A stretch of DNA of 47,169 nt from JAWPMV01 sp038527215 (lineage in GTDB: Bacteria; Bacteroidota; Bacteroidia; J057): contig JBCBGC010000056.1 of assembly GCA_038527215.1 (NCBI GenBank), forward strand, positions 1-47,169, in the 5' to 3' direction. The notes under the pieces are model-generated. The model worked only from the letters and a program-made list of their open reading frames with translations. It did not search any database and had not been told where the DNA came from. Below, in pieces: positions 16,610 to 24,890 of the stretch (positions are counted from its first letter, which is position 1; every line of letters begins with the position of its first letter). The translations under genes and the position numbers were made by a program.

Positions 16610-17968
16610 ATGCCCAAAATACTGATCATAGACGACGAGGAAGTCATCCGCATGACCCTGGAGGAAATCCTTCAATACGAGGATTATAAGACCGACACGG
16701 CATCGGATGGACAAGAGGGGTTGGATATGCTGATCACCAACAAATATGATGCGGTGATCTGCGACATAAAAATGCCCAAGCTCAACGGATTGGAATTACT
16801 GGCCAAGGCAGTAGACCTAAAACCAGATGTTCCGGTTATCATGATTTCCGGTCATGCCGACATTGACACAGCAGTCGAAGCGACCAAGAAAGGCGCGTAC
16901 GACTTTCTGGAGAAGCCACCAGACTTAAACCGGTTGTTGCTGACGGTGCGCAATGCCCTGGAAAAAAACACCCTGGTAAAAGAGACCAAGAAGCTCCGCA
17001 AGAAAATCACCAAAACCCGGGAGATCATTGGCGAATCTCCGGTCATGCAGAAGATTCAGGAAACCATCGACCGGGTGGCTATGACTGATGCCCGGGTACT
17101 GGTTACGGGCAGCAATGGGACGGGTAAAGAATTGGTCGCTCGGTGGATTCATGAAAAAAGTAAGCGCGCCACTGCTCCTATCGTAGAGGTAAACTGTGCC
17201 GCCATCCCTTCGGAACTGATCGAAAGTGAGCTTTTTGGTCATGAAAAAGGCTCCTTTACGGGCGCTTACAAGCAAAGAATCGGGAAGTTTGAGCAGGCCA
17301 ATGGCGGGACGCTCTTTCTGGATGAGATAGGCGACATGAGCCTCTCTGCTCAGGCCAAAGTGCTGCGCGCTTTGCAGGAAAATAAGATCACCAGAATCGG
17401 TAGCGATAAAGAGATCAGTGTGGATGTCCGCATTATCTCGGCGACGAATAAAGACTTACTGGCTGAAATTGACAAAGGCAATTTCCGGGAAGACTTATAC
17501 CACCGCCTCAGCGTCATCCTGGTACACGTACCAGCCTTGAAGGACCGGCGGGATGATATTCCGTTGATCGCCGCTCAATTCCTGAAAGAGATTGGAGGAG
17601 AATACGGCATGCCCAACCTCTCCATCACGGATAGTGCCATGGAGGCCCTGATGCGCCTGGAGTGGACGGGTAATGTGCGAGAGTTACACAACGTGGTAGA
17701 GCGCCTGGCCATTCTCTCCAATGGCACCATTGAAGAAGCGGACGTAACCGCTTTCGCGGTACCGCAAAGAAGGAGCGGCAAGCCTTCTACTTCATTCGAC
17801 GGATTCGATAAGTTCCAGGAATTTAAGGATCATGTTGAGAAAGAATTTATCAAAAGAAAGCTGGAACAAAACCAGTGGAATGTATCCAAGACGGCAGAAG
17901 TTCTGGAAATCCAACGCAGTCATCTGTATAATAAAATGGAAAAATTCCAGATTAAACGAGAGTCTTAA
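16610..17968 (+). CDS. Sigma-54-dependent response regulator (NtrC family)
   Basis: This 452-residue protein has three domains. The receiver (about 1-120) has the acidic pair IIDDEE, phospho-acceptor Asp52 in VICDIKMP and the conserved Lys in FLEKPP. The AAA+ domain (about 140-370) has Walker A GSNGTGKELVARW, the sigma-54 contact loop ESELFGHEKGSFTGA, Walker B GGTLFLDEIGDM and an arginine-rich FREDLYHRLSV. The C-terminal Fis-type helix-turn-helix is NVSKTAEVLEIQRSHLYNKM. The contact loop reads GSFTGA where GAFTGA is most common. No histidine kinase gene is adjacent, so it is an orphan regulator, and no -24/-12 sigma-54 promoter was spotted nearby. It has its own promoters and terminator and is therefore probably monocistronic. 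Confidence 0.95.
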   Translation: MPKILIIDDEEVIRMTLEEILQYEDYKTDTASDGQEGLDMLITNKYDAVICDIKMPKLNGLELLAKAVDLKPDVPVIMISGHADIDTAVEATKKGAYDFLEKPPDLNRLLLTVRNALEKNTLVKETKKLRKKITKTREIIGESPVMQKIQETIDRVAMTDARVLVTGSNGTGKELVARWIHEKSKRATAPIVEVNCAAIPSELIESELFGHEKGSFTGAYKQRIGKFEQANGGTLFLDEIGDMSLSAQAKVLRALQENKITRIGSDKEISVDVRIISATNKDLLAEIDKGNFREDLYHRLSVILVHVPALKDRRDDIPLIAAQFLKEIGGEYGMPNLSITDSAMEALMRLEWTGNVRELHNVVERLAILSNGTIEEADVTAFAVPQRRSGKPSTSFDGFDKFQEFKDHVEKEFIKRKLEQNQWNVSKTAEVLEIQRSHLYNKMEKFQIKRES

Positions 17969-18010
17969 TGGCTTAAAACACCCTTAGAACTCATCAGACG
18001 GCTAAATCAA

Positions 18011-18048
18011 GGGCCATCTTCCTCCTGGGAGATGGTCCTTTTCTTTAT
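18011..18048 (+). terminator. Rho-independent terminator after the NtrC-type gene
   Basis: GGGCCATCT (18011-18019) pairs with AGATGGTCC (18030-18038) with one G-U pair, followed by TTTTCTTTATT. It lies about 40 bp after the stop codon. Confidence 0.85.
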
Positions 18049-18208
18049 TGCGGCTTCCATTTATTACACAAAAATAATTATTCATAAGTAAGTATTTTAT
18101 TTAATATGAACTAAACTATTCGATTTTCTCATCTACATTGGGTTATCCTTTTAGCGTTACCCACTGAAGAGGGGACAGCCACTCTTCGGAACAAATACTA
18201 TAGCAGAG

Positions 18209-18628
18209 ATGGGAAAAACCAAAATGCGCTTGCTCCTGATTGATGACGACGAAGTGAACAACTACCTGTTTATCAAAAAGGCCAAAGAGCAAAAACTCGC
18301 CGTGAGTTGTTCCACCGCCTCAAACGGTAAAAAGGCCTTGAGAAAGTTGGCCAAGATCGTCGAAACCAACGTCTATGACTTTCCGGACATCATTCTGGTA
18401 GATATTCAGATGCCGGTCATGGGGGGGTTTGAGTTTCTTGACCATTACCAGGAACTCTACATGAAGGACTACCCGAACACCATCGTGTTCATGGTATCCG
18501 GCTCCATCAAAACGGAGGACCGCACGCGCGCCAAATCCTACGCCAGCGTATCTAATTACATCACCAAGCCTTTCAATATGGAAGCGCTACGTGAAATCAT
18601 CTCCTATGCCACGCCCATGCGGCTGTAA
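18209..18628 (+). CDS. Single-domain response regulator (CheY-like)
   Basis: This 139-residue protein is a complete receiver domain and nothing else: acidic triad LLIDDDEVN, phospho-acceptor Asp65 in IILVDIQMPVMGG, Ser/Thr in MVSGSI, and Lys in ITKPFN. Such stand-alone receivers pass phosphate or bind partner proteins rather than DNA. The AT-rich 240-bp gap before it contains a likely promoter region (TATCCTTTT near 18146), and a strong terminator follows, so it is a separate unit from the NtrC-type gene. Its kinase is not in the neighbourhood. Confidence 0.93.
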   Translation: MGKTKMRLLLIDDDEVNNYLFIKKAKEQKLAVSCSTASNGKKALRKLAKIVETNVYDFPDIILVDIQMPVMGGFEFLDHYQELYMKDYPNTIVFMVSGSIKTEDRTRAKSYASVSNYITKPFNMEALREIISYATPMRL

Positions 18629-18681
18629 AGACATCCTGAGCCCGGTCACTTTACCTAAACAAGATAGACCTATTGCAACAG

Positions 18682-18709
18682 GGGGACCCCAAGGGTGTCC
18701 CCTTTTTTT
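18682..18709 (+). terminator. Terminator of the single-domain response regulator
   Basis: GGGGAC (18682-18687) pairs with GTCCCC (18697-18702), followed by seven T. Confidence 0.85.
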
Positions 18710-18710
18710 A

Positions 18711-18742
18711 ATAAAAAAATGCCGCCTCCTGGCGGAGGCGGC
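18711..18742 (-). terminator. Strong hairpin with T-tract on the minus strand
   Basis: A perfect 9-bp stem, GCCGCCTCC (18721-18729) and GGAGGCGGC (18734-18742), closes a TGGC loop. Read on the minus strand it is followed by ATTTTTTTAT, the form of an intrinsic terminator facing transcripts from the right. The nearest minus-strand gene (the subtilase) ends 540 bp away, so the transcript it stops is either a long 3' tail or an unrecognised RNA. Confidence 0.75.
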
Positions 18743-19283
18743 CTGCTTTTCCCTAAGCATGCTTAGGGTTGGTAACTAATCGTAAGCTCCTTCTCTCCCA
18801 TGATCACATGGCTTACCCATACAGGGAAGTTTTGCAAAAAGGAGAGAAGGAGAAAGAGGCAGCACTAAGGCTGCCTTTGGGAGGTTGTAGGGGGCTTATA
18901 TCGTAACTGTTGCTTTGATCTGTGGATTGATGGGAAGCGGGCGTGGACCTGTCTCTTGTTGGGTATGACGGATCTATCTTCTGTGAAGACCAGGACGCTG
19001 ATTTCCCATGTGAAAGAACGCTGTATTGCCCGATGCGCGTGGCAGGGAATATATTTTCCTGTCCAACAAGAGGGCACGTTTCCCGGGGATCAAGAGATCA
19101 TTTAGGGGCGAGATTCTGACGATTACAGGGACAAAAGCCAGATGAAAAGGTGTGAGATGGCCGGGAACCACATCTCTACGCACTAAGACATAAGTTAGCG
19201 GAGACCCGATTGGAAAACCAGCCAAGACCGGTCCAATGTTCTGAATGGTAGGAATTATGTTCTGAATGGGAAGGAAAAAGCCT
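18743..19283. other. Gene-poor stretch with stacked inverted repeats
   Basis: No convincing gene was found in these 540 bp; short open frames on both strands overlap each other and show no recognisable motif. It contains an 18-bp perfect palindrome, CCCTAAGCA/TGCTTAGGG (18751-18768). A 12-bp inverted repeat, CTCCTTCTCTCC (18787-18798) and GGAGAGAAGGAG (18841-18852), encloses 42 bases. A hairpin AGGCAGC/GCTGCCT lies at 18857-18876. A 13-base direct repeat, ATGTTCTGAATGG, at 19236-19248 and 19257-19269 is spaced 21 bp start to start. It may be a decayed gene, a structured untranslated region of the subtilase transcript, or a noncoding RNA. Confidence 0.5.
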
Positions 19284-20882
19284 TTACTCCAGCCTACTTA
19301 CTTCCTGCTCGTATAATTGACCCTCGAACCAAATACGGAGAATTCCTTCAGATTTCGGATTCCGCATAAAAAAATAGGCTTGGGTTCGGTGCTGCAAGCG
19401 GGTAACCTCAGCCAGCTGAATACGCCCTTCTTGATCTCCCATCTGAAAATACAGGTAGCGCCCATAGGGAAAAGCAGCACTGTCCAGCATCACTTCGGGG
19501 TTAAACACTACCAAGACGGTATCAGAGCGATATTGGACCTGAAAGTTGTAATCTGTGCGGCCAGCTCCCGGGTTGAAAAACCTGCGGGCGTCCACTACCC
19601 CATACCCCAAGCGATAGTCAAAATATGGATAAAAGTGTCCCGCCTGCCGAAGCATCTCCGCGATTTCTCCCCGCTTCATCCGGGGAAAGGCCTGCATCAG
19701 GCAAGCGGCCATGCCGGCTACGAGCGGAGCAGAAAAGGAGGTGCCTGCCTGTTCACTATATTGATCTTTCTTATGGGTTCCCCACACCAAGGCCGGAGCA
19801 GCGACATCCGGCTTGCGTTCTCCCCTGGCATTAGGACCGAAGGCGGTAAAAGAGGTAGGTAAGGGGAGATTGGGCATACTTCCTCCCACCGAAACGACCT
19901 CAGGCACATCCGCCGGGGAAGCGAGATATTTCCACCTTTTGTCGCCCTCATTCCCCATGGCACTGATGACCAGGATGCCTTTATCACTGGCGATCTTGGC
20001 GGCCTTGCTTACTGCGAGGCTTCGACCATCCATTTCGGGATAGGTATAGCCCAGGAAAAAGGTAATAGAGGTATTGATGATATCAGCGCCTTGCTGATCC
20101 GCCCACTCGGCTGCCGCCAGCCAGTGATCTTCCTCGGCAGGCTGTTCTTTTTTGACATGTTCCGTCCGGGCCAGGAGATAATCAGCCCCGGTAGCCGCTC
20201 CCATCGGTTGATCCTGATAATATCCGGCCATGACACTGAGGACCAGTGCCCCATGATCGCTGTGGCGATAGACCATTTCATCTCCCTGATAAAAGTCGCG
20301 GGTGGCCACGATGCCCTTTCTCCCTCTCAATCGCTCAAAAGCCGGATGGGTATCCACCGTCTTAAAGCCCGCATCAAAAATGGCGATCCGCTGACCGCTT
20401 CCGCTCAGGTTTCGCTGAGAAAGGGCCTGCAGATGTAATTGGTTACTGACTTGTTGAAAAAAAGAATCAGATGCTGAGACAGAAAAATGATTGGGGAGAG
20501 CAGCTATTTGGCTAGAGCCCCCGAGCGCGATTATTTCTTTGACAAAAGGCAGCCGCGCCACTGCCTCTATTTGTGCGCCGGTGGCTTTTACCGAAACGCC
20601 GTTGAACCAGCGAAGTTGATATCGTAATTGCTCCACCCGCGCCGCTGTGGCCTCTACATAGGCGGGATGGACAGGCCAATCTTTCTCATCTGCCATGGGC
20701 AATCCTTCCTGCCTTCTTCTTTCCAAAGCTGCCGGATGGAAATAGCTTTCCGGCTCAAAGCCATGGGCAAATTTTTCCTGAAATGTAACCAGGAATAGGG
20801 CGGACATGTCTTGAGCGAAAATCGGCGTGGCAAAAAGCAACCCTATACAAAAGGTGCAGATGGGCAGAAGGAAATGAGCCAT
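19284..20882 (-). CDS. Secreted subtilisin-like serine protease (S8)
   Basis: This 532-residue exported peptidase starts at the ATG before the signal peptide MAHFLLPICTFCIGLLFATPIFA; a further ATG lies 12 codons upstream, and the longer open frame beyond that is antisense to the deaminase gene. The catalytic triad is complete: Asp170 (IAIFDAGF), His210 (HSDHGALVLSV) and Ser382 (GTSFSAPLVAGMA), with the oxyanion Asn in ISAMGNEG. A region of about 100 residues (35-140) before the catalytic domain could be an inhibitor-like propeptide. The C-terminal 90 residues are beta-rich but are not a recognisable T9SS sorting domain. It is transcribed divergently from the deaminase gene. It is probably a nutritional or surface-processing protease. 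Confidence 0.92.
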   Translation of the reverse strand: MAHFLLPICTFCIGLLFATPIFAQDMSALFLVTFQEKFAHGFEPESYFHPAALERRRQEGLPMADEKDWPVHPAYVEATAARVEQLRYQLRWFNGVSVKATGAQIEAVARLPFVKEIIALGGSSQIAALPNHFSVSASDSFFQQVSNQLHLQALSQRNLSGSGQRIAIFDAGFKTVDTHPAFERLRGRKGIVATRDFYQGDEMVYRHSDHGALVLSVMAGYYQDQPMGAATGADYLLARTEHVKKEQPAEEDHWLAAAEWADQQGADIINTSITFFLGYTYPEMDGRSLAVSKAAKIASDKGILVISAMGNEGDKRWKYLASPADVPEVVSVGGSMPNLPLPTSFTAFGPNARGERKPDVAAPALVWGTHKKDQYSEQAGTSFSAPLVAGMAACLMQAFPRMKRGEIAEMLRQAGHFYPYFDYRLGYGVVDARRFFNPGAGRTDYNFQVQYRSDTVLVVFNPEVMLDSAAFPYGRYLYFQMGDQEGRIQLAEVTRLQHRTQAYFFMRNPKSEGILRIWFEGQLYEQEVSRLE

Positions 20883-21035
20883 AATGTTGAACGAGAAAAA
20901 GGAAAGCCTAAAGGACATAAAATAGCTGGAAGGAAAATAGAGAACAACCGAGGATTGAAGGGATTCTAATGCCTTTTTCGGACAAAAGATCACTTTTAAT
21001 TTTTCCTCCTCCCCTTTTTCCCTACTTTTCTTCAC

Positions 21036-21530
21036 ATGATGCAAGCTCAATATAACCAAGAACCATTCCTTAGCTTCATGCGGGAAGCCATTCGGCTCTC
21101 CATTGCCAATGTAGGCAAGGGGGATGGTGGCCCTTTTGGGGCGGTGATCGTCAAAGATGGAGAGATTTTGGCCCGAGGGGCTAATCTCGTGACCAGCACC
21201 TTCGATCCAACGGCCCACGCAGAAGTAGTAGCCATCCGGGAAGCCTGTAAAAAACTGGGCCATTACCAGCTGGATGATTGCGATATTTATTGCAGTTGTG
21301 AGCCTTGTCCCATGTGCCTGGGCGCTATTTACTGGGCTCGCCCGGCCAGGGTTTTCTACGCCAATACCCGCGAGGACGCGGCTAAGATTGGGTTTGATGA
21401 TGCCTTCATCTATCAGGAAATCCAGGCCTCTTTGCAAGACCGAAAAATCCCCATGCTCCATCTTCTGCAGGAAGAAGCGGCAGAAGCCTTTGCACGCTGG
21501 CGGGACAAAGGTGACAAAACCCTCTATTAA
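21036..21530 (+). CDS. guaD: Guanine deaminase (cytidine-deaminase fold)
   Basis: This 164-residue cytosolic zinc enzyme has PTAHAEVVAI (zinc His and catalytic Glu) and SCEPCPMCLGAIYWARP (zinc cysteines). The flanking GGPFGAVIVKDG, the DDAFIYQEI segment and the C-terminal ...WRDKGDKTLY are typical of the small B. subtilis-type guanine deaminase rather than of the tRNA adenosine deaminase TadA. It would convert guanine to xanthine in purine salvage or catabolism. Two in-frame ATGs (21036, 21039) are possible starts. It is first in a plus-strand series with the hydrolase and GNAT genes. Confidence 0.85.
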   Translation: MMQAQYNQEPFLSFMREAIRLSIANVGKGDGGPFGAVIVKDGEILARGANLVTSTFDPTAHAEVVAIREACKKLGHYQLDDCDIYCSCEPCPMCLGAIYWARPARVFYANTREDAAKIGFDDAFIYQEIQASLQDRKIPMLHLLQEEAAEAFARWRDKGDKTLY

Positions 21531-21551
21531 CTCCCCTCAATCCACCTTACC

Positions 21552-22214
21552 TTGACAGCAAGCCCTACGGTAGTCCTCCTCAGTGGCCTCGGTGCGGACC
21601 AGCGGGTCTTCCGACATTGGCCCTTACATCAGGTCCACCATCAGATCCTGGACTGGATTCCCCCGAAAAAAGGGGAGTCTTTGCCTGCATACGCTTTGAG
21701 AATGGCCGACCGTATCGATGCCCAAGGACCAGTATTCCTGGTAGGGGTCTCTTTTGGGGGGATGCTGGCGGTGGAAATCGCCCACCACCGACCGGTAGCG
21801 GGCACCATGCTGATCTCCACCGCCAAGGGCCGACCGGAATTTCGTCAGATTTTTCGCTGGCCCTGGATGGGCAAACTTTTTCGTCGGGTACCTCGCTTGT
21901 TTTGGGTGCCGCCCGCCTGGTTTTTGGATTGGCTTTTTTCACCCCTTTCCCCTGAAGAAAAAACCCTCATCCGGGAAATCCTTAAAGACACCGATCCAGC
22001 TTTCGTGCGCTGGGCGATGGAAGCCATCGTTCGATGGGACCGTAAAGAGTGGGAAGTGCCCATGCTGCACATCCACGGCCAAAAGGACCTGCTGCTCCCT
22101 TATCAGCGAATTAAAACGACTCACCTGGTCCCTGAGGCAGGTCATTTCCTGGTGCATAGCCATCCGGACTATTTATACGACCTTCTCCAACAGATGATAG
22201 ACGCTTATGAGTGA
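21552..22214 (+). CDS. Alpha/beta hydrolase
   Basis: This 220-residue protein has the alpha/beta-hydrolase pattern: an early strand VVLLSGLGADQRVF, the nucleophile elbow GVSFGG (Ser67), the acid in HGQKD (Asp179) and the base in AGHFLV (His198). No signal peptide is present, so it is cytosolic. The assigned start is a TTG at 21552, 21 bp after guaD; no upstream ATG is available. It overlaps the GNAT gene by 8 bp, indicating an operon. The substrate is unknown; a small ester, amide or thioester is likely. Confidence 0.82.
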   Translation: MTASPTVVLLSGLGADQRVFRHWPLHQVHHQILDWIPPKKGESLPAYALRMADRIDAQGPVFLVGVSFGGMLAVEIAHHRPVAGTMLISTAKGRPEFRQIFRWPWMGKLFRRVPRLFWVPPAWFLDWLFSPLSPEEKTLIREILKDTDPAFVRWAMEAIVRWDRKEWEVPMLHIHGQKDLLLPYQRIKTTHLVPEAGHFLVHSHPDYLYDLLQQMIDAYE

Positions 22215-22695
22215 TATGCTGGTAAAACTCTACGCCTTACCGGAACTCCCACAAACCAGGATTCAAGAACTGGAAGAGGAGGGATACGCTTTCCGCAGGG
22301 CACTGGCTCCAGAAAAACACCTGGTCCTACCCTGGGTCAGGGAGCACTTCAGCGACTACTGGGCCAGTGAGGTCTCGATTGCTTTTTCGCGCCAGCCCGT
22401 CAGTTGTTTTCTGGCTATTCGGGAAGGAGTCATGCAAGGGTTCGCCTGCTACGAAACCACCCAGAAAGCCTTTTTTGGGCCGACCGGGGTACATGAAAGC
22501 CAACGTGGGAAAGGCCTGGGCAAGCTGCTGCTGCTGATGGCTTTACATGGCTTGAGAGACTTAGGCTATGCCTATGGCATCATTGGCGGGGTAGGTCCCG
22601 CGGGTTTTTATCAGCAAGCTGTAGGTGCGACCCTGATCCCAGGTTCCAAGCCAGGCATCTATGAGGGCTTATTGCGACCTCGCAAAGAAGAGTGA
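22207..22695 (+). CDS. GNAT family N-acetyltransferase
   Basis: This 162-residue protein shows the acetyl-CoA binding motif A in TGVHESQRGKGLGKLLLLMAL (Q/RxxGxG/A type) and a following beta-bulge strand YAYGIIGGVGPAGFYQ. It begins inside the hydrolase gene (8-bp overlap), so the two are probably co-translated. The acceptor molecule cannot be told from sequence. Confidence 0.82.
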   Translation: MSDMLVKLYALPELPQTRIQELEEEGYAFRRALAPEKHLVLPWVREHFSDYWASEVSIAFSRQPVSCFLAIREGVMQGFACYETTQKAFFGPTGVHESQRGKGLGKLLLLMALHGLRDLGYAYGIIGGVGPAGFYQQAVGATLIPGSKPGIYEGLLRPRKEE

Positions 22696-22740
22696 GCAGC
22701 TATTCATACAAATCCGTATTTTAGACGAAAGAATTAGATT

Positions 22741-23241
22741 ATGGAGAACCAACAAACCATGCCTTATGCCCTGAAATGGGGCGGTATTTTGGGCGGCGTA
22801 TTGGTAATTTTTTACTGGTGGGCTTACGCCGGTACCCTATTTAGCAGCCCAGGCATCAACTACCTGACTTGGTTACTTGTGGCTGGCGGCGCCTTTATGG
22901 GCATTAAGGCGTACAAAGATGGTAACAATCAATACCTCACCTTTGGCCAGGGATTAACGGTAGGTACCTTGGTTTCCCTTTTTGCGGGGCTTATCGAAGG
23001 GGTGTTCAAATACCTTTACTACGAGGTGATTGACCCTGGCGTGAAACAACGCGTTCTCGATATGGTCATGGTGGAAATGGAAAAAAATCCTGAAATGACC
23101 GAAGAGATGATGGACGCGGCTTTACCCATGATTGAAATGACCAATACCGGATGGGTAGCCCTGGCCACGGGTCTCCTGGGAACTCTGATATTAGGGGTTA
23201 TTTTCTCTTTGGTGATAGCCGGTATTCTGCGGTCTGATTAA
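22741..23241 (+). CDS. DUF4199 membrane protein
   Basis: This 166-residue integral membrane protein has four predicted helices: WGGILGGVLVIFYWWAYAG, YLTWLLVAGGAFMGIKAY, LTFGQGLTVGTLVSLFAGLIEGVFKYLYY and a C-terminal GWVALATGLLGTLILGVIFSLVIAG. Between the third and fourth lies a charged loop with a Met/Glu-rich stretch. The pattern (KAYKDGNNQYLTFGQGL) is typical of the DUF4199 family, common in Bacteroidota and of unknown function. The preceding gap of 45 bp contains TATTTTAG, a weak match to a -7 element. Confidence 0.82.
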   Translation: MENQQTMPYALKWGGILGGVLVIFYWWAYAGTLFSSPGINYLTWLLVAGGAFMGIKAYKDGNNQYLTFGQGLTVGTLVSLFAGLIEGVFKYLYYEVIDPGVKQRVLDMVMVEMEKNPEMTEEMMDAALPMIEMTNTGWVALATGLLGTLILGVIFSLVIAGILRSD

Positions 23242-23287
23242 GGGCATGCAGCATTGGCTGCTCCTTTTTCGTCTTGCAGGAAAACCC

Positions 23288-23878
23288 ATGAAACATCTTA
23301 CGATTCTCGCTATTTGTTGCCTGTGTTTAGGCTACAGTTGTCAGCCTGGCGCCGGCGTCTGGCCGCCTAGTTGTTCCGTTTGTGAAGAATGGCTAACCAT
23401 AGATCTTGCGGCTGATTCTACGCGCGGGGATACCATTTTCCCCTCCTACCGCTATGAGTTCTTCCTCCCGCTTAATGCCTCTTTTTTGCCCCCAACCTCC
23501 ATCGAACCTTGTACCGATAGTAATCCCTGTTTGACACTCGATGTGAACCAGACGGCCTTTTATGTATCTGATACGGTTTATTTTGTAGGCTCGGGAGGCA
23601 AAAAAATCCCCATTGCCCCCTTCCAAAATTGGTTGGACAAAACCTCTGCCTTTAACCGGGATACCCTGGCGGCTCATCGCTATTTGTCTGGGCATGCCAT
23701 AGATTTTACTGATCTGGGACCAGGAGAAGGAATTGAGTTGAATATCGAAAATCCAGACCAATGGATTTTTCCCGCTCAAAAAACCACGCTCTACGTAGAG
23801 GTCGGATATGGAGAACCCGGCAGCCCTGAAGCTCGCCTGGAAACAGATAGTCTGGAAGTGGTATTTCCGCGCCTTTAG
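23288..23878 (+). CDS. Predicted lipoprotein of unknown function
   Basis: This 196-residue protein has the start chosen before a lipoprotein signal (MKHLTILAICCLCLGYSC, lipobox LGYSC); a longer open frame reaches back to 23246. The mature part has a CSVCEEW motif and a second pair of cysteines (CTDSNPC), then beta-rich sequence. No family was recognised. Its last 4 bp overlap the end of the convergent minus-strand gene. Confidence 0.7.
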   Translation: MKHLTILAICCLCLGYSCQPGAGVWPPSCSVCEEWLTIDLAADSTRGDTIFPSYRYEFFLPLNASFLPPTSIEPCTDSNPCLTLDVNQTAFYVSDTVYFVGSGGKKIPIAPFQNWLDKTSAFNRDTLAAHRYLSGHAIDFTDLGPGEGIELNIENPDQWIFPAQKTTLYVEVGYGEPGSPEARLETDSLEVVFPRL

Positions 23879-24273
23879 CGGAACATAGACTTGATGCTAC
23901 CCCAGGTCCGTTGGATAGAGGTAGGATTGTGGGAGAGGCTGCCGTAAAACTTATGGGTTTTATTGAGGCTCACTACATGAAGCTCGTAATGAATCACTCT
24001 GCCCTGCGTTTTGAAGATATTATCGTCGAGGAAGGTGTATTTGTTCGTTCCGTTGAGGGGAATGGTGGCAACGTGGGCGAGACTACGTTCATTGTCAAAA
24101 CGCCGGAAAATCCGAAATTCCTTCAGGCCTTTTTCCGATTGCATTTCCCACTTCATCATCACATTAGCCCCATCGGCATCAATGGTGAAGTACTGCAATA
24201 AGACCGATTGACCTTGCACGTGGACAAAGCCCAGGAAAATGAGCAACAAACATGTAAAGAGTCCCCTGTGCAT
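23875..24273 (-). CDS. Small secreted beta-sandwich protein
   Basis: This 132-residue protein has a signal peptide (GLFTCLLLIFLGFVHVQG) and a single fibronectin-III-like segment. The strands FTIDADGANVMMKWEMQSE, LKEFRIFRRFD and VIHYELHVVSLN match the 'xxVxLxWxTxxExNxxxFxIER' pattern seen in front of T9SS sorting domains, but no sorting domain follows. The start was set at ATG 24273, directly before the signal. It converges with the lipoprotein gene, overlapping it by 4 bp. The function is unknown; it could be a stand-alone relative or fragment of a T9SS cargo domain. Confidence 0.65.
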   Translation of the reverse strand: MHRGLFTCLLLIFLGFVHVQGQSVLLQYFTIDADGANVMMKWEMQSEKGLKEFRIFRRFDNERSLAHVATIPLNGTNKYTFLDDNIFKTQGRVIHYELHVVSLNKTHKFYGSLSHNPTSIQRTWGSIKSMFR

Positions 24274-24393
24274 GACGGTGGGTTTTGGTAGAAGCAAAGA
24301 TGTGCAATTTCAAAGGCAAGGTCAAGTGAAAGCCTGCTTTTACCTTATATCTCATGGGGCAAAATTTCTACGCAAGAATTTTTGGCAGCCCAA

Positions 24394-24424
24394 TTGGCAA
24401 ATCTCCGAATAGTCCTTATATTTG
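24394..24424 (+). promoter_or_regulatory. Bacteroidota-type promoter of rpmE2
   Basis: TATATTTG at 24417-24424 is an exact match to TAnnTTTG, with TTG at 24394-24396 twenty bases upstream. It lies 20 bp before the L31 start codon. Confidence 0.65.
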
Positions 24425-24444
24425 CAGGGCAAAAATCTAGAGAC

Positions 24445-24696
24445 ATGAAAAAAGATATTCACCCAGCATATAGAGAAGTGGTTTTCAAGGACATATCCAC
24501 GGATTATGCCTTCGTTTCACGTTCTACCGTGAAAACTAAAGATACCATCGAGTGGGAGGACGGAAATACCTATCCACTGGTAAAATTGGAGATATCCAGT
24601 GATTCTCACCCTTTCTTCACTGGAAAGCAGAAGTTGGTTGACACCGCCGGACGGGTAGATAAGTTCTACAGCCGCTACGGGAAAAAGAAAAGCTAA
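24445..24696 (+). CDS. rpmE2: 50S ribosomal protein L31 type B
   Basis: This 83-residue protein starts MKKDIHPAYREVVFKDIS and ends with the family's HPFFTGKQKLVDTAGRVDKFYSRYG. It lacks the CxxC pairs of zinc-binding L31, so it is the zinc-independent type B form, the usual L31 in Bacteroidota. The start at 24445 was chosen over an in-frame ATG at 24382 because only the shorter form matches the family. It is a single-gene unit with a recognisable promoter and terminator. Confidence 0.97.
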   Translation: MKKDIHPAYREVVFKDISTDYAFVSRSTVKTKDTIEWEDGNTYPLVKLEISSDSHPFFTGKQKLVDTAGRVDKFYSRYGKKKS

Positions 24697-24727
24697 GCTA
24701 TTTCCTAATAGCTTCGTGTTACGATAC

Positions 24728-24759
24728 AAAAAGCAGTTCTTCGGAACTGCTTTTTTTTT
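24728..24759 (+). terminator. Terminator of rpmE2
   Basis: GCAGTTC (24733-24739) and GAACTGC (24744-24750) close a TTCG tetraloop, with five A before the stem and nine T after it, so the helix can extend. It can also work on the minus strand. Confidence 0.93.
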
Positions 24760-24890
24760 GTACTTTACGGCCTGGAAAGAAGGTTTTTCTCCGGAAAAGT
24801 TTTCTTGCCGCCACGCTACTCAGCCGGCTTGTCCGGATACCACTATCTACTACTTCTGATCCGATCATCATCTTTAGCCAAAGGCTACGT

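Noticed and set aside
18865..19225. Two overlapping minus-strand reading frames of 70 and 83 codons
   Set aside because: They overlap in different frames, start with weak codons and show no family motif; treated as noncoding unless transcription or homology is shown.
20883..21461. N-terminal extension of the subtilase of about 190 residues
   Set aside because: The extension is antisense to the guanine deaminase gene and would place the signal peptide in the middle of the protein; the ATG at 20882 starts a normal signal peptide.
21036..21530. tRNA adenosine deaminase TadA
   Set aside because: The zinc motifs are shared, but the C-terminal part and the DDAFIYQEI segment fit the small guanine deaminase family better.
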